Source: Blepharisma japonicum
Lineage: Eukaryota; Ciliophora; Heterotrichea; Heterotrichida; Blepharismidae
Reading direction: 5' to 3'
NCBI GenBank assembly: GCA_949751835.1
Contig: CATKHK010000009.1
Span: 310,001-374,000 of the forward strand
Length of the DNA stretch: 64,000 bases
In this document: positions 21,768-31,905 of the stretch, in pieces
Layout: every line of letters starts with the position of its first letter
Numbering within the stretch: position 1 is the stretch's first letter
Program-made: the position numbers and the translations under genes
Notes under the pieces: model-generated
Told to the model about the DNA's origin: nothing
The model's database searches: none
The model's input: the letters and a program-made list of their open reading frames with translations, nothing else

Positions 21768-22214
21768 ATGGCATTAATCAAAGAAATCAATAGCTTCGAG
21801 CTCCCCAACTTCTCGCATACACACTCATTAATTTCGAATGGCAGTACAAGAGAAAGCTTCGATGACATAGAAAGGCGCTATTCGTTAGATTTTGATTCCG
21901 AAAAATCGGAGATCCAATCACCAGAAATTTTTCCCACAATTATGATAATGCAGCTTTGCCAAAAGAAGGGAGTTCGTAAACCAAAGGAAGAACCTGGACT
22001 ATTTCAACAACTTTCAAGCACACAGAAATCGAAAATTGAAAATTTAAATTATAAGTTAGATTTACTTATGAATGCATTGGAAGATAGGTTTGAAGCAATT
22101 AGCGTAAGAGATGATTGCTCATTTAAGCCGAAACCGGTTGAACTCTCCACTCCTGGTAGCTCCTTCCTCAGCAAAAGACGAGCGACATTACCATGCAACG
22201 TTTTAAGAGTTTAA
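21768..22214 (+). CDS. Unassigned small protein, 148 aa
   Basis: A hydrophilic protein with a short predicted helix around residues 85-110 and the phrase DDCSFKPKP near residue 118, similar in style to the CSF/CTFxP motifs in the gene at 7728. No domain is recognised. The frame is complete and ends with TAA. A minus-strand frame overlaps its first third but is AT-driven and less convincing. Confidence 0.55.
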   Translation: MALIKEINSFELPNFSHTHSLISNGSTRESFDDIERRYSLDFDSEKSEIQSPEIFPTIMIMQLCQKKGVRKPKEEPGLFQQLSSTQKSKIENLNYKLDLLMNALEDRFEAISVRDDCSFKPKPVELSTPGSSFLSKRRATLPCNVLRV

Positions 22215-22528
22215 TCTTAATAATAAAGCTAAATAATGATAAATTTTCGATTAAAACTGATTTTTGAGAGTTTTTGTTGTTTTTATTGTTTAAATGATCT
22301 GTCATCTAGAATGATTTTCTAATAGGCTAAATATTTCGATATCAGTAGAAATAAGGATTTCTACTTAAAGTATGTAAGAAGCGAAGGAAATTAATAATAA
22401 GAAGACTAATAAGTAGAAAAACTGCCTCGACATAAAATAAGCTAATTTTCAAGTTAAAAATTTGTAGATTAAGACCATAAAAATTATAAATAAAAGAAAG
22501 CTTTATAATAAAAATATTACAGATAAAT
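22215..22528. other. AT-rich intergenic region, 314 bp
   Basis: Convergent spacer between two unassigned genes. A hydrophobic 66-codon minus-strand frame overlaps the right edge but looks like AT-rich chance coding. Confidence 0.5.
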
Positions 22529-23422
22529 TTATCTTGTCCCATACCTATAAATCGGCATCGAGTTTAAAAGCTTCTCAGTTTTCTTATTAAAAGAAGGTGT
22601 TGCAAATTTCCATATATTTCTTTTTCCTAATCCTGCAATAAAAGTTGTGATATTGTCCTCTTCTTCTCTAATAGATTTTCCTGACTTTCTCATCCTTTCA
22701 TCAGCTCCTTTATTATAATTTTTTACATCTTTCATACCATCAGGATCTTTTTCTCCATAATCCATTTTGGTATTTTCATCAAATTCTTGAACCCATTCTT
22801 TAGCACTCATAATCTCGCCAAATTCAGTGATAGTTTTATTAGCTAATTTACTATACTCATCACAATGAGATCTTAAACTTTCGCAGGATTCTAATCTTTT
22901 CCTTAACGTCTCAACATTAGATTTTGATTTATAAACGGATCTCAAAAATGAATAACCAGAGAGCTTTAATTTTGGGCAAAGGTCAATAGAATAGTCACGC
23001 GCTTCTAAATGATCAGAAAATGATACAAAATTCCTTCGTGCAGTCCCACTCTTGTTCCTATTAGGATATACAGTTGATGACCTCGGCTTCACTAACTTCA
23101 TACGGTTAGAATCTAAACTTTCTAATTGTCCTATCAATTGGCTTGGCGTTTTATTGTGTATAGTTTGGCTTTTCATTGGCACGTCATATCTGATTTTTTC
23201 TATTTCTTTTGATATATTGCTGTCAAATTCTCGCTTCCTTATCATCAGGTCATTTTTAGCCTTTTCGATATTGTGAAGGGATACTTTTGAAGTCAAAGAG
23301 GAATTTACAGGATTTAATCCTTTTTGCATAAGTTTTATTTTACTTGCGATTTTGATCTTCAACTCTTCTCCAGTCACCCTTTTTCCACCATAATCAAGTG
23401 AAATGGACCTTATATGTGACAT
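22529..23422 (-). CDS. Unassigned basic protein, 297 aa
   Basis: Lys/Ser-rich protein with several short predicted helices (about 20-75, 165-205) and no membrane segment or signal peptide. The C-terminal 100 residues include a charged helix (KEWVQEFDENTKMDYGEKD). No family is recognised. It is divergent from IFT57, with 60 bp between start codons, and ends in TAA. Confidence 0.65.
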   Translation of the reverse strand: MSHIRSISLDYGGKRVTGEELKIKIASKIKLMQKGLNPVNSSLTSKVSLHNIEKAKNDLMIRKREFDSNISKEIEKIRYDVPMKSQTIHNKTPSQLIGQLESLDSNRMKLVKPRSSTVYPNRNKSGTARRNFVSFSDHLEARDYSIDLCPKLKLSGYSFLRSVYKSKSNVETLRKRLESCESLRSHCDEYSKLANKTITEFGEIMSAKEWVQEFDENTKMDYGEKDPDGMKDVKNYNKGADERMRKSGKSIREEEDNITTFIAGLGKRNIWKFATPSFNKKTEKLLNSMPIYRYGTR

Positions 23423-23482
23423 AATTACTATAATCTTTTAACTTATCCAATTAACCTCTTTTCCTTCAAATATTCATTTAAA

Positions 23483-24655
23483 ATGGTCGAACCAGACGAA
23501 TCTGAAACTCCAGGGCAATCTTCTGAATCTCTAGACGCTGGCGTGCTAATGGAAGAAATCGTTGACACCTTAAAACTCATCAATTATGAAGAATCATTTC
23601 TAGCTACCAAAGGCTTCAAACCTTTGACAAGAGCACAATTTTCATTACCAGGAGCAAATCCTTCAGAGCAGTTTATATATTTTACAGCCTTAGCCAGCTG
23701 GCTTTTACAAATAAACGGTTCACAAGCCAGCTTCAATAAATATGATGACCCATCTACAGTTGCTAATAGCATTATTGTTGAGATGAAGAAGCTTGGCATT
23801 GACTTAGACTTCCCGCCAGGCAAGCTAAGAGGAGGGCATGGAGAAGGACCCTGCCTTGTCCTTTTGGCACTGGCCAAAAAAGCATTGCAGGCCAAAAAGT
23901 TTAAATTTGGGAGGCCGATTTTTCCGAAAGAAAATGAAATGGAAGGGGAAGTTATAGAAGATGACGAAGAAGGAGAAATCTTAGATGAAGCTATACAAGA
24001 GGAAGAGGAAGAAGCAGTCTTTGCAGAGGTCGCAGCTGGTCAGCCAGTTAACCAAGCAGAAGAAGAAGGTCTCAAGCATAACGCTCCTGTATGGTCATCG
24101 ATTGATCCTAATGAGTGGCTTCTTGAAGTCGAAAGGGTTGCTCCACGTCTAAAACTTCCATTAGACCCTACAGGTGGAGATATTCGTGAATGGAGAGCCC
24201 ATTTAGAACAAACGAAGCAGCTTAAAGAAAATATAGAAAAAGACCTCCCTGATGTAGAGCTAAAACTTCGGAAAATTGCTGATGACCTTTCTAAAGCAGT
24301 AGAGCGTATAAGCTCACAAGAAAAAAAAATCAATCTTTCTATGGGAGAAATCGCAGGAGACTATAGAAATCAAGCTAATCAATTAAACGAGATCACAACA
24401 AGATACAAACAAGCCAACGAAAACGTTGCAGAACTTTCTTCACATTATCAGCAACTTGGTGAAAAAATTGAAGAAATTCAACAAAAAATAGAAGCTCAAG
24501 GAAAAATGGTTACCAATATTTCACCTCTTCAGGCTATCAAAGAAGGCTTGAAATTGCTAAAAGTTGAAGGAAAAGATATGGAGCTAAGGTCAGCGGTTTT
24601 ATCACATGCACTATTCCAGTCAAAACTGAAAGAAAAATCTACGAATGATGCATAA
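23483..24655 (+). CDS. IFT57: Intraflagellar transport protein IFT57, 390 aa
   Basis: Full-length match to IFT57/HIPPI, a subunit of the IFT-B complex that carries cargo along ciliary microtubules. The N-terminal domain (about 20-155) has the family pattern VDTLKLINYEESFL, then SEQFIYFTALASWLL, a YDDP motif, LDFPPGKLRGGHGEGPCLVLLALAKKAL and FGRPIFP. An acidic linker follows, then the WLLEVERVAPRLKL motif (about 213) and a C-terminal coiled coil ending in the family's HALFQSKLKEKS. The length is close to the human protein (429). No introns or TGA codons are present, and the stop is TAA. Confidence 0.96.
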   Translation: MVEPDESETPGQSSESLDAGVLMEEIVDTLKLINYEESFLATKGFKPLTRAQFSLPGANPSEQFIYFTALASWLLQINGSQASFNKYDDPSTVANSIIVEMKKLGIDLDFPPGKLRGGHGEGPCLVLLALAKKALQAKKFKFGRPIFPKENEMEGEVIEDDEEGEILDEAIQEEEEEAVFAEVAAGQPVNQAEEEGLKHNAPVWSSIDPNEWLLEVERVAPRLKLPLDPTGGDIREWRAHLEQTKQLKENIEKDLPDVELKLRKIADDLSKAVERISSQEKKINLSMGEIAGDYRNQANQLNEITTRYKQANENVAELSSHYQQLGEKIEEIQQKIEAQGKMVTNISPLQAIKEGLKLLKVEGKDMELRSAVLSHALFQSKLKEKSTNDA

Positions 24656-24684
24656 TTTCTAAATAATAAAGAAAAAAGTCATTT

Positions 24685-26421
24685 TTACCTTATTATACAA
24701 TAAAACTCTTGGATTTCTTGTAAAATTTCTTGAATTGTAGGCCGATTGATGGGATCTTGATCCCAGCATTTTTCTATAAGCCCAGTTAGCTGGGTATTCT
24801 GGCTCATTTCAGGCCGTTTATTCTAAATAAAATTTACCAGGTGTGCAATTTGGTACATAATTTGTATAGGCTGCAGGTCATTAAAAGGCCGTCTTCTATT
24901 TAATAATTCCCATAAAAGCATTCCAAATGCGAAAATATCGCTTTTTAAAGAATATTTGTGTTCAGTGATAATTTCTGGGGCAACATAAGGATAGGTTCCA
25001 TAGGCACCTGAGTCTCTGATAGTATTTTCTTTTACCCTTGCTAGGCCAAAATCGCAAATTTTTACTCTACAATGGGAATCTACTAAGCAATTGCCTGGCT
25101 TTAAGTCTCTATGTACAATAGGAGGCTTGCAAGTATGTAAAAATAATAAGCCTCTAGCAATATCAACAGCCATGCCTACAAGTTGGGGTAATGAGAGAGG
25201 CTCATGGGTTTCATGCAATAAATGGGACAAAGAGCCTTGGGAGATATATTCAGTCATTATAATAGGAGGATTCATGCAAGCGCCCATAAAGAGGACTATA
25301 TTAGGATGCCGGATATTTTTCAAAACTTCTAATTCAGTCAGAAATTCAGCAGTATCAGCTAAACTAAACTTTTTCAGTGCAATTTCTGTGCTTCTTCAAA
25401 TCCCTTTACTCACTTCTCCATATTGCCCTCTCCCAATAACCTCCAAAATTTTTATTTCGCTGTTATCAATAATACCTTCGACTTTCTTATTATTTGCCAA
25501 GGAAGCAATTTTTGTTTCCAGTTCATTAATTCTCTTTTTAAGAGAAGAAATTGTATCAAGAGTCTCGACTTCTCCTACAGAATTTGACTTTTTCACTAAT
25601 CTAGCTTCTTCTGGGGACTTTTCTTCTTCAGCTTGGATATTTGGCGAATGGTGGGTTTGCTCCTTATAGATTTTGCTGATAAATTGCCAAAAACTTGGCC
25701 TTCCAACTTCTCTTGCAAGTCTTAAATCAATGTCACGAACCCTTGCCCCAGCTTCTATTATTTTTTGTATTGACTCTATTCTTATATGTCTTATGGCAAT
25801 TGTCAAAGGAGTTTCATCTCGATGGTTTCTTGGATCTATTATAGCACCGTTAGCTATTAAGAGTTCTAAGATTTTTGGATGATTTGCACGGCAGGCTTTG
25901 TGAACAGCTCGATCTCCATTTGAATCTTCTACTTCAATGTCACTGCCATTTAATACCAGCTTTTTAACAAAATTTTCTAATCCTAAGTCTACAGCCAAAT
26001 GCAAAGGGCTTTCATGCTCATTATTTAGTAGTTTCAGTGAAAATCCATGGCGAATAAATTCATCCAAAATATTTTCATGCTCTCCTTCAACAGTTCTATG
26101 TATTGGATAAGCCCCTTCTCTGTTTTCTTTTATTTCAGGATTTGCTCCGTACTCCAGTAAAGCTCGTACTATGTCTAAATTCCCGTAGAAGCACGCCAAA
26201 TGCAAGGGAGTTTCGCCATAAGAATTTTGAGTATTAGGAGGAGTATCACTTGATGCCAAAATATAACGAGTTAAATCTTGGTTTTGATTTTTTACTGAAA
26301 TATGCAAAATAGTATCAGAATTCTCACCAATTTTCATTTGGTTTCAGTTTCTATTCTGCCGAAGTCATGAGGAGATTAATGCTAAATTTCCTCCTTGAAT
26401 TAATTTAATGATCTCTCCCAT
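24685..26421 (-). CDS. Ankyrin-repeat TKL protein kinase, 573 aa
   Basis: Residues about 1-230 form ankyrin repeats (for example GETPLHLACFYGNLDIVRALL and DRAVHKACRANHPKILELLI). A coiled coil follows (about 275-305), then a TKL/Raf-like kinase domain: GRGQYGEV glycine loop, ALKKF lysine, HRDLKPGNCL catalytic loop, DFGLAR, YVAPE, and LIEKCWDQDPINRPT near the end. A 15-nt intron at 24823-24837 restores this last part. The ATG at 26421 is preferred over 26337 because the extra 28 residues complete the first ankyrin repeat, reading through two TGA codons. A further TGA at 25396 is Trp. The stop is TAA. Confidence 0.9.
24823..24837 (-). other. 15-nt intron in ankyrin-kinase gene
   Basis: Minus strand GTAAATTTTATTTAG. 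Removal joins the kinase to its C-terminal subdomain XI motif (CWDQDPINRPT). A is at position 10. Confidence 0.92.
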
Positions 26422-26449
26422 TTATAATAGATTTATTCATATATTTTCA

Positions 26450-27334
26450 TTATCGAAATTTCTTCTTAAGCTCAGATATCTCTACCTTTCTTTCCCTATC
26501 TATTTGTTTCATAACTTCGTCTATTTCTCTCTGCATATCTTTTTCTAATTGATTCAGCACCATTGCAATTGTATCTAAATAAATAATACCATTATGGCCC
26601 ATCATGTTTACTTCGTTAATTTCTTCTCGATATTGATTTTTAATCGTTTGGATTCTATTAACCTTTTCGTCGACGTATTTTTCCATAATTTTTTCAATTT
26701 CTTCCTGGTATTTTTCGAATTTTGTTTCCGTTGGTATTTTCGTAATATTTTCCATAGTCTGGGATCTGGTTCTAGATCCAGGCGTGCTATGTGTGCTTGC
26801 TTGCTTTTTCCGAGCTTTAAGTCTGTTTTCTAAATTTGTGCCTTCTTGATTTCGCAGCATTTCGCATATTTTGAAACTTATTGATGAGCTAGTGTGCATG
26901 TGCTCTTTTATAACCTGAGCCGCATCTCTTTTGGTATCATTTTCAGGTTCTTCATTTAGCCTAAGATCTGTTGATTTTGATCTTATATTTGAGCAAGTTT
27001 CTACAGGAATATCTTCAAAATTAGTTTTATTCTCATTTTTCTCCGAAACTTTGTCATTAACAGCAGAAACATAATCATCTCTTGATAACAATTTCTGAAG
27101 CTTTTCTTTGTAGTGAATAAATCGATTATCCATGATTGATCCATAATATTCAACGGCAGCCTATATGAAATTTACAGAATAAAGCTCAATGAGCTTTGAT
27201 ACATTTTGTGCAGTGCAATTATGTTCTAATTCACGCTCTAAATTAAAAACTTGATCAGCAAAATGCTGAGGAAGTTTTGGAGATTCTAATTCTTCATTTA
27301 TCTCAGTTTGTCGTTGATGGTTTTTTCTTGACAT
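26450..27334 (-). CDS. Coiled-coil protein, 289 aa
   Basis: Removing a 15-nt intron (27161-27175) adds a 53-residue first exon starting at the ATG at 27334. The N-terminal part is helical (QHFADQVFNLERELEH, then a Tyr-rich segment). The middle is Ser/Thr-rich and basic. The last 90 residues are a charged helical coiled coil (KFEKYQEEIEKIMEKYV and DMQREIDEVMKQIDRERK). No family is recognised. It lies 28 bp upstream of the ankyrin-kinase gene on the same strand. Confidence 0.75.
27161..27175 (-). other. 15-nt intron in coiled-coil gene
   Basis: Minus strand GTAAATTTCATATAG, phase 0, joining LIELYS to AAVEYYGS. A is at position 10. It is supported by frame continuity and by a good ATG context upstream. 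Confidence 0.85.
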
Positions 27335-27616
27335 AATTTAATAAATTAATGTAATAGTAAAATAATTGTTTTTATTCGAGAATTTTGAAAAATTTTAAAA
27401 AAATACTAAATTAAGCTGCGAATTTTGGATATTATCTTAGATAAATAGTCTTAACTAGGAACTGTTTATCTTGAAAATATAAAAATATATTTTATTAAAA
27501 TTTTTAGGATTTTAAGGATTTTATGAGTTTTATACAAATAAATCCCTATTGCACTACATATTCATTTTGACAATTTTTCTCACAAATCCACGTATATAAA
27601 TCTAAAGACAGATAAA

Positions 27617-28690
27617 ATGGAATTTTCGAATCGCAAGCTAAGCCGCACTGATAAATCGCTATTATCTGATATAGTTACCAAAATCTATCAACTTGAACAC
27701 ACAATTTGACTAGGACTTCTCCTGTGCTTAAATTCTCTATTAAATATTTTTACTATTCTTCCGCTAAACACAATCCAGGATCCAAAGTTTTCTAACACTT
27801 TCAGATGCTTATTGGTTTTAACAGTCTCTATTTTACTGTCATATTTTTATCCCGCATCAAGATTATATCATGATTTAAAAGAACAAGATTTTGTAAAATT
27901 AAGTGCTCTTTATAATATGGTAGGGATCGCAGATCAGCTACTCATGGCATATGGGAAGTTCGCGATAAAGACTTTATTTGCATCTTCTTGAAAAATGGGA
28001 ACAAAAATCACTAACTTTTTGGTCACATTGATATATTTATTTTTACACACTCTCCATCAAAATATAGCTTTAACTGTATTTGAAGTGGCTATCCATTCTA
28101 GTACTTCCACACTGGTTTTAGTGCTTGTTACATCCGCATTTGTGGAGGTAAAAATTACAGTATTTAAAAAAACAGACCATAGAGCTTTATATCAAATTGT
28201 GTGCAATGATTTTATTGATAGATTACAGCTGTTTACATATTTACTTACTATTTTAATAAAAGCAATGATTGTGAGTCGATCAAATATTTATCATATTATG
28301 ACTGGAATATTGCTCGTATCTATAGACTCAATTATGATTGATTGGATAAAGCATTATTTCATTTTACATTTTAATAAAATTAATCCAGAAGTTTATGAAG
28401 AATTTAGAAAGAAAAATATGAGGGAAAATTTTTTGCTAATCCAAAACGAGAACTATCATATAGATTATGAAGAAATGATGCCGAACTGTATTGATGCATG
28501 TTCATCAGTGGCGCTTGCCTATCGATACACAGCTCTTCCGCATGCATGCATGGTAAATTATATATAGTTGCTTCGAGTTTTTGGAGGTGATATATATCAA
28601 ACGCTCTCATGTCTTGAAATTGGTCTAGCTATGGGAGGTTTGTATTTAGTTAAATGCATAGTTACCAGTATCATTCAGCTCCTTATTTAA
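27617..28690 (+). CDS. TAPT1-family (DUF747) membrane protein, 352 aa
   Basis: Multi-span protein matching the TAPT1/EMP65 family. Family phrases are YHDLKEQDFVKLSALYNMVG and IADQLLMAYG (about 90-117), HTLHQNIALTVFEVAIHS, TSAFVEVKITVFKKTDH and the DWIKHYFILHFNKI segment (about 245). Animal TAPT1 acts at the ciliary basal body and ER; the yeast homologue EMP65 acts in ER quality control. TGA codons at 27707 (HTIWLGLL) and 27992 are Trp. A 15-nt intron (28553-28567) leads to the final 40 residues. About six hydrophobic helices are visible. The stop is TAA. Confidence 0.9.
28553..28567 (+). other. 15-nt intron in TAPT1-family gene
   Basis: GTAAATTATATATAG between codons ATG and TTG. Removal adds the C-terminal hydrophobic region ending at TAA 28688. 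A is at position 10. Confidence 0.9.
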
Positions 28691-28940
28691 TTTCATAAAC
28701 TATTTGATTATCATACAAAGCGACTATAACTGATTATACGACTATCAAATCTTGATAATTAATTTAATGAAAGCTTTTAAATGATTTGATTGTTTAATGA
28801 TAATCAGCTTGATATACATATCCACGATTTTTTAGAGTTTTTAATATTTTTATTGTTTTTTTAATGTATAAGAGCAAAAAATGGAACACAGCCGATTTGC
28901 ATATATAGTAATAAGAAAATAAGTTAAAATAATCAAATAA

Positions 28941-29552
28941 TTACATATAAAATCTTGTTGATAAATTAAAACTAAGCTCTAGCCTAGAGCTTGATCTTAC
29001 AGATTTTTTGGATGTATTGTTTGCATACTCAAATCTAGGATTTGGAGTTAATCTTCTAGGGTATTTTTTTGTATCTCCAGTATCGATTACTGCATATTTA
29101 ACTAAAGCTGCAGGGTATTCTTTTCTGTATTTTTTATATCTTTTCACACATTTTGTTTTCAATGTTGATACATTTTCACACAAAATAGAAAAATTTAAAT
29201 CTTTTTTAACTGATTTTTTTGGTGGACTTGATTCTAAATCTGAATTTTGTTCAATTATTCTATTATTTTCTTTCAGATTTATCACATAATCTTCGTCATC
29301 ACTAATATCAGTAGATGTGCAAGTCGAGGCTTCATTATGCTTAGATTTTATTATTTTGATTTCTCTATTATTGATGTTTGGTAAATGAACTTTTGATGTT
29401 TTCCGGTCAAACAGCATAAATCTTTTAGTTTCCACCTGTGGAGGGTTATTTTCTATGTTTGGCTCAGATGGAAGGAAAATTTTCTTTCTGATAGGCAAAA
29501 ATACTTTCATATTTAAATTGCTTTTAGATATTTTGTGAAAATGAATTATCAT
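28941..29552 (-). CDS. Unassigned basic protein, 203 aa
   Basis: Lys/Arg/Ser-rich protein with no membrane segment or coiled coil, probably disordered. Basic clusters occur at residues 15-30 and 125-150 (KCVKRYKKYRKEYP), and an acidic patch at about 85-95. It could bind nucleic acid or microtubules, but nothing specific is visible. The frame is complete without TGA codons and ends TAA. Confidence 0.6.
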   Translation of the reverse strand: MIIHFHKISKSNLNMKVFLPIRKKIFLPSEPNIENNPPQVETKRFMLFDRKTSKVHLPNINNREIKIIKSKHNEASTCTSTDISDDEDYVINLKENNRIIEQNSDLESSPPKKSVKKDLNFSILCENVSTLKTKCVKRYKKYRKEYPAALVKYAVIDTGDTKKYPRRLTPNPRFEYANNTSKKSVRSSSRLELSFNLSTRFYM

Positions 29553-29920
29553 AATAAATTAATGGAATATGATAGAAATTTTTAATGGCAATTTGTAAGC
29601 ATATGACCCGAAGCTATAAGCTTTAAAGGCTTATTACGCGGATGGTTAAAGAGACCTTCGTTTTAATCCCAGCCTCGATAATTTAGAGTCTGTTTCATGG
29701 CGAAGTACAATTAAATTAATCCTACCTTAAAATAATCCTCATTTAAAGCATAAACGCACAGAGAGATGAACTAGTCTGCTTTATTTACCACTTATTTTGT
29801 CGAGAAAATTTTAGTCCATGATTTAATGCTTACGTTTAATTTAGAATATTCTCTCTCTTTCTTTATTATCCGAGTAAATCCTCAGATTTCTTTAATCGTC
29901 ATGTATTTTTATACTAATAA
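29553..29920. promoter_or_regulatory. Intergenic region upstream of secreted-protein gene, 368 bp
   Basis: Divergent spacer between the basic protein and a probably highly expressed secreted protein. Positions about 29600-29700 are less AT-rich than usual spacers; I tested this stretch by eye for a tRNA on both strands and could not make a cloverleaf. A TATTTTTATACTAATAA stretch just before the ATG could serve as core promoter. Confidence 0.4.
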
Positions 29921-30862
29921 ATGGTGAACAAATTGATTTCAACCTTTGTCGTTCTGTTCGCATTGGCATCTTCTATGCCAGCTGACCTTGAAGCTAAGCA
30001 AATCTTAACCGGTGAATATGATGGCTTCAAAACATTCATCAACAGCTTCATGAATGGCTACACCGGCACCACTTTTAACCTCCCAGCTACCTGTTTCTCC
30101 CAAGACGAGCAAAACACCCTCAATCAAAACATTGTTTCCTTATTTTTCAGCATCCTCAAATTCAAAAAGGCTGAAGTTGCAACTAATGCTAAAGCTTTCT
30201 TAGACAATTTTGCAACTTACAGCTATGCATGTGGACTTAATGAAATCACTGAAAACTGGGTTGCAGATATCAAGGCTAAAAGCGAATTCTGGATCCTTGC
30301 CAACTTTGTGGAATCAGAAAAAGAAATCGTTGCAGCCATGCATCAAGCTTATGTTTATCTTGGGGAAGAGAAATGGAGCCAAGCCGGCCAAAGCTTCGGA
30401 GTTGCTATGAGCCATATGGTCCCAGTACCAACTTCATCCTTACAATCAGGAAGACCAATGTACATGAGCTTCTTTAATGGATTCTTACTTGGATTACAAA
30501 AGAATCCTTTAGTCCCATCAGCTTGCTATTTGGATTTAACTGACTTATTCCAATACAGTGAAAACGTTTTTTCTGACCTTCAGAAAATGATTGCCCTCGA
30601 CATGACTGGATTCGTGGCATTTGCTTCAGACTACTCCAGATTTGCCACGAATTTTAAGTATGCTAATGATGACTGCGATTTCACATACTTGGCTACTTTC
30701 TTAACAGAAAATGGCTTTGAAATTATCCTTAACAACTACCTTGCCAGTGGAAGCACTACTAAATCCATGTCTGAGACCATTGCAGATTGCAGTTCTAACT
30801 ATAATGAATGTGGCCAAGCAGCTGGAACATTAGTTCAGACACTTCTTGGTTGGGGAATCTAA
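29921..30862 (+). CDS. Secreted protein with two internal repeats, 313 aa
   Basis: Residues 1-19 form a clear signal peptide (MVNKLISTFVVLFALASSM), so the product enters the secretory pathway. The mature protein has two related halves, about 35-120 and 180-265: each runs F-x-N-x-F...G...P-x-x-C, then a helical stretch, then FA or FAT-x(n)-C. C58/C104 align with C202/C252 and could pair as disulfides. No family is recognised. Codon use differs from the neighbours: more C- and G-ending codons and only TGG for Trp, which suggests strong expression. An abundant secreted or extrusome protein is a reasonable guess. Confidence 0.85.
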   Translation: MVNKLISTFVVLFALASSMPADLEAKQILTGEYDGFKTFINSFMNGYTGTTFNLPATCFSQDEQNTLNQNIVSLFFSILKFKKAEVATNAKAFLDNFATYSYACGLNEITENWVADIKAKSEFWILANFVESEKEIVAAMHQAYVYLGEEKWSQAGQSFGVAMSHMVPVPTSSLQSGRPMYMSFFNGFLLGLQKNPLVPSACYLDLTDLFQYSENVFSDLQKMIALDMTGFVAFASDYSRFATNFKYANDDCDFTYLATFLTENGFEIILNNYLASGSTTKSMSETIADCSSNYNECGQAAGTLVQTLLGWGI

Positions 30863-30937
30863 CCTAATATATTCACTTATTAATTGGTTTTTAATTCATA
30901 TCGCGGGATAATAAAAATTTAAAAGGGGTTATTATTT

Positions 30938-31534
30938 ATGAAAATTCATCAACAGCCTGAAGCCAACCTTAGACAGCAGAAACTCGAAGAATTCTTCCAC
31001 CAAGAAAAGCCAGTAAAATCTGAGGCTTCGATTCTACCAAAAATTAGATGCTCGTCTAACCCAGATATAAATTATATCTCCCCTCAGTCTCTAGCAGATC
31101 TTCTTGACAATAAAATTTCAATTGAAAAATATCTCGTAATCGATGCTCGCTATCCTTATGAATATGAAGGTGGGCATATAGAGTCCGCAATTAATATTTC
31201 TTCACCAGAAAATCTTTCTAGTATTCTAGAAGGCTCAAATTGGGAAAATACTCCTATCATAATCCACTGTGAATTTTCACAGCAGCGTGGCCCGGCTTTG
31301 TATCGCTGGCTTAGAAACTCAGACAGGCTTCAAAACATGGAAAATTACCCTGCCTTGTCATATCCTGAGCTCTATATCCTTCAAGGTGGATATTGTGAGT
31401 TCTTCAAATTATTTGAAACTTTTTGCACACCTCAAAGCTACGTTTCTATGAAAGACCCGCTTCATAAGCATGATAGGAAAAAGTTAAAATCCAAGACCTG
31501 TCAGCCAAGAAAAGCTTATTTAAGGTGTCCATAA
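30938..31534 (+). CDS. CDC25: Cdc25-type phosphatase, 198 aa
   Basis: Residues about 45-165 form a rhodanese-fold Cdc25 catalytic domain. The active-site loop is HCEFSQQRGP (Cys111 and Arg117, the CX5R motif), followed by SYPELYILQGGYCEFF and FCTPQSYVSM, which are diagnostic of Cdc25 rather than other rhodaneses. The YPYEYEGGHI segment (about 72-81) is also conserved. Cdc25 removes inhibitory phosphates from CDKs. The long regulatory N-terminus of animal and yeast Cdc25 is missing; only about 40 residues precede the domain. The stop is TAA. Confidence 0.92.
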   Translation: MKIHQQPEANLRQQKLEEFFHQEKPVKSEASILPKIRCSSNPDINYISPQSLADLLDNKISIEKYLVIDARYPYEYEGGHIESAINISSPENLSSILEGSNWENTPIIIHCEFSQQRGPALYRWLRNSDRLQNMENYPALSYPELYILQGGYCEFFKLFETFCTPQSYVSMKDPLHKHDRKKLKSKTCQPRKAYLRCP

Positions 31535-31568
31535 GTTATCTAAATCATTATTTTTAATAAATAAGAAT

Positions 31569-31706
31569 ATGTTGCTTATGATAATTCAAGACTTGATCCA
31601 GGGATTATATTCACTTAGAATAAATATTAAATCAATTGCTAGCTCTAAATTCAATAGCTATGATCTTAATGAAATTGCTGATTTTGATAGGCTTTTTGCT
31701 ATATAA
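31569..31706 (+). CDS. Possible small ORF, 45 aa
   Basis: A 46-codon frame from ATG to TAA in the spacer between Cdc25 and the helix-turn-helix gene. Its composition is balanced and helical (IIQDLIQGLYSL), but there is no homology I recognise and no other support. It may be chance. Confidence 0.2.
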   Translation: MLLMIIQDLIQGLYSLRINIKSIASSKFNSYDLNEIADFDRLFAI

Positions 31707-31905
31707 ATAACTAGCAAATTTAGGTTGTTCTTATGAAATATTATATTTTAAGTATGAATTATTATTATACTAATAAGTTCTAAATATAATTTAAGGCGAT
31801 AGTTTTGATATTTAAATTAAAAAATTATTCTTTTCCCTCTAAAATTTAAATTTAAAAAATATATTTTTTCAATATCCCCCACTTGAAAAACTTATAAAAA
31901 TAAAT

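Noticed and set aside
22342-22542. Hydrophobic 66-codon minus-strand frame
   Set aside because: It overlaps the stop of the neighbouring gene and its composition is what AT-rich DNA gives by chance.
29600-29710. tRNA-like stretch upstream of the secreted-protein gene
   Set aside because: No A-box/B-box pair at the right spacing and no acceptor stem could be formed on either strand.
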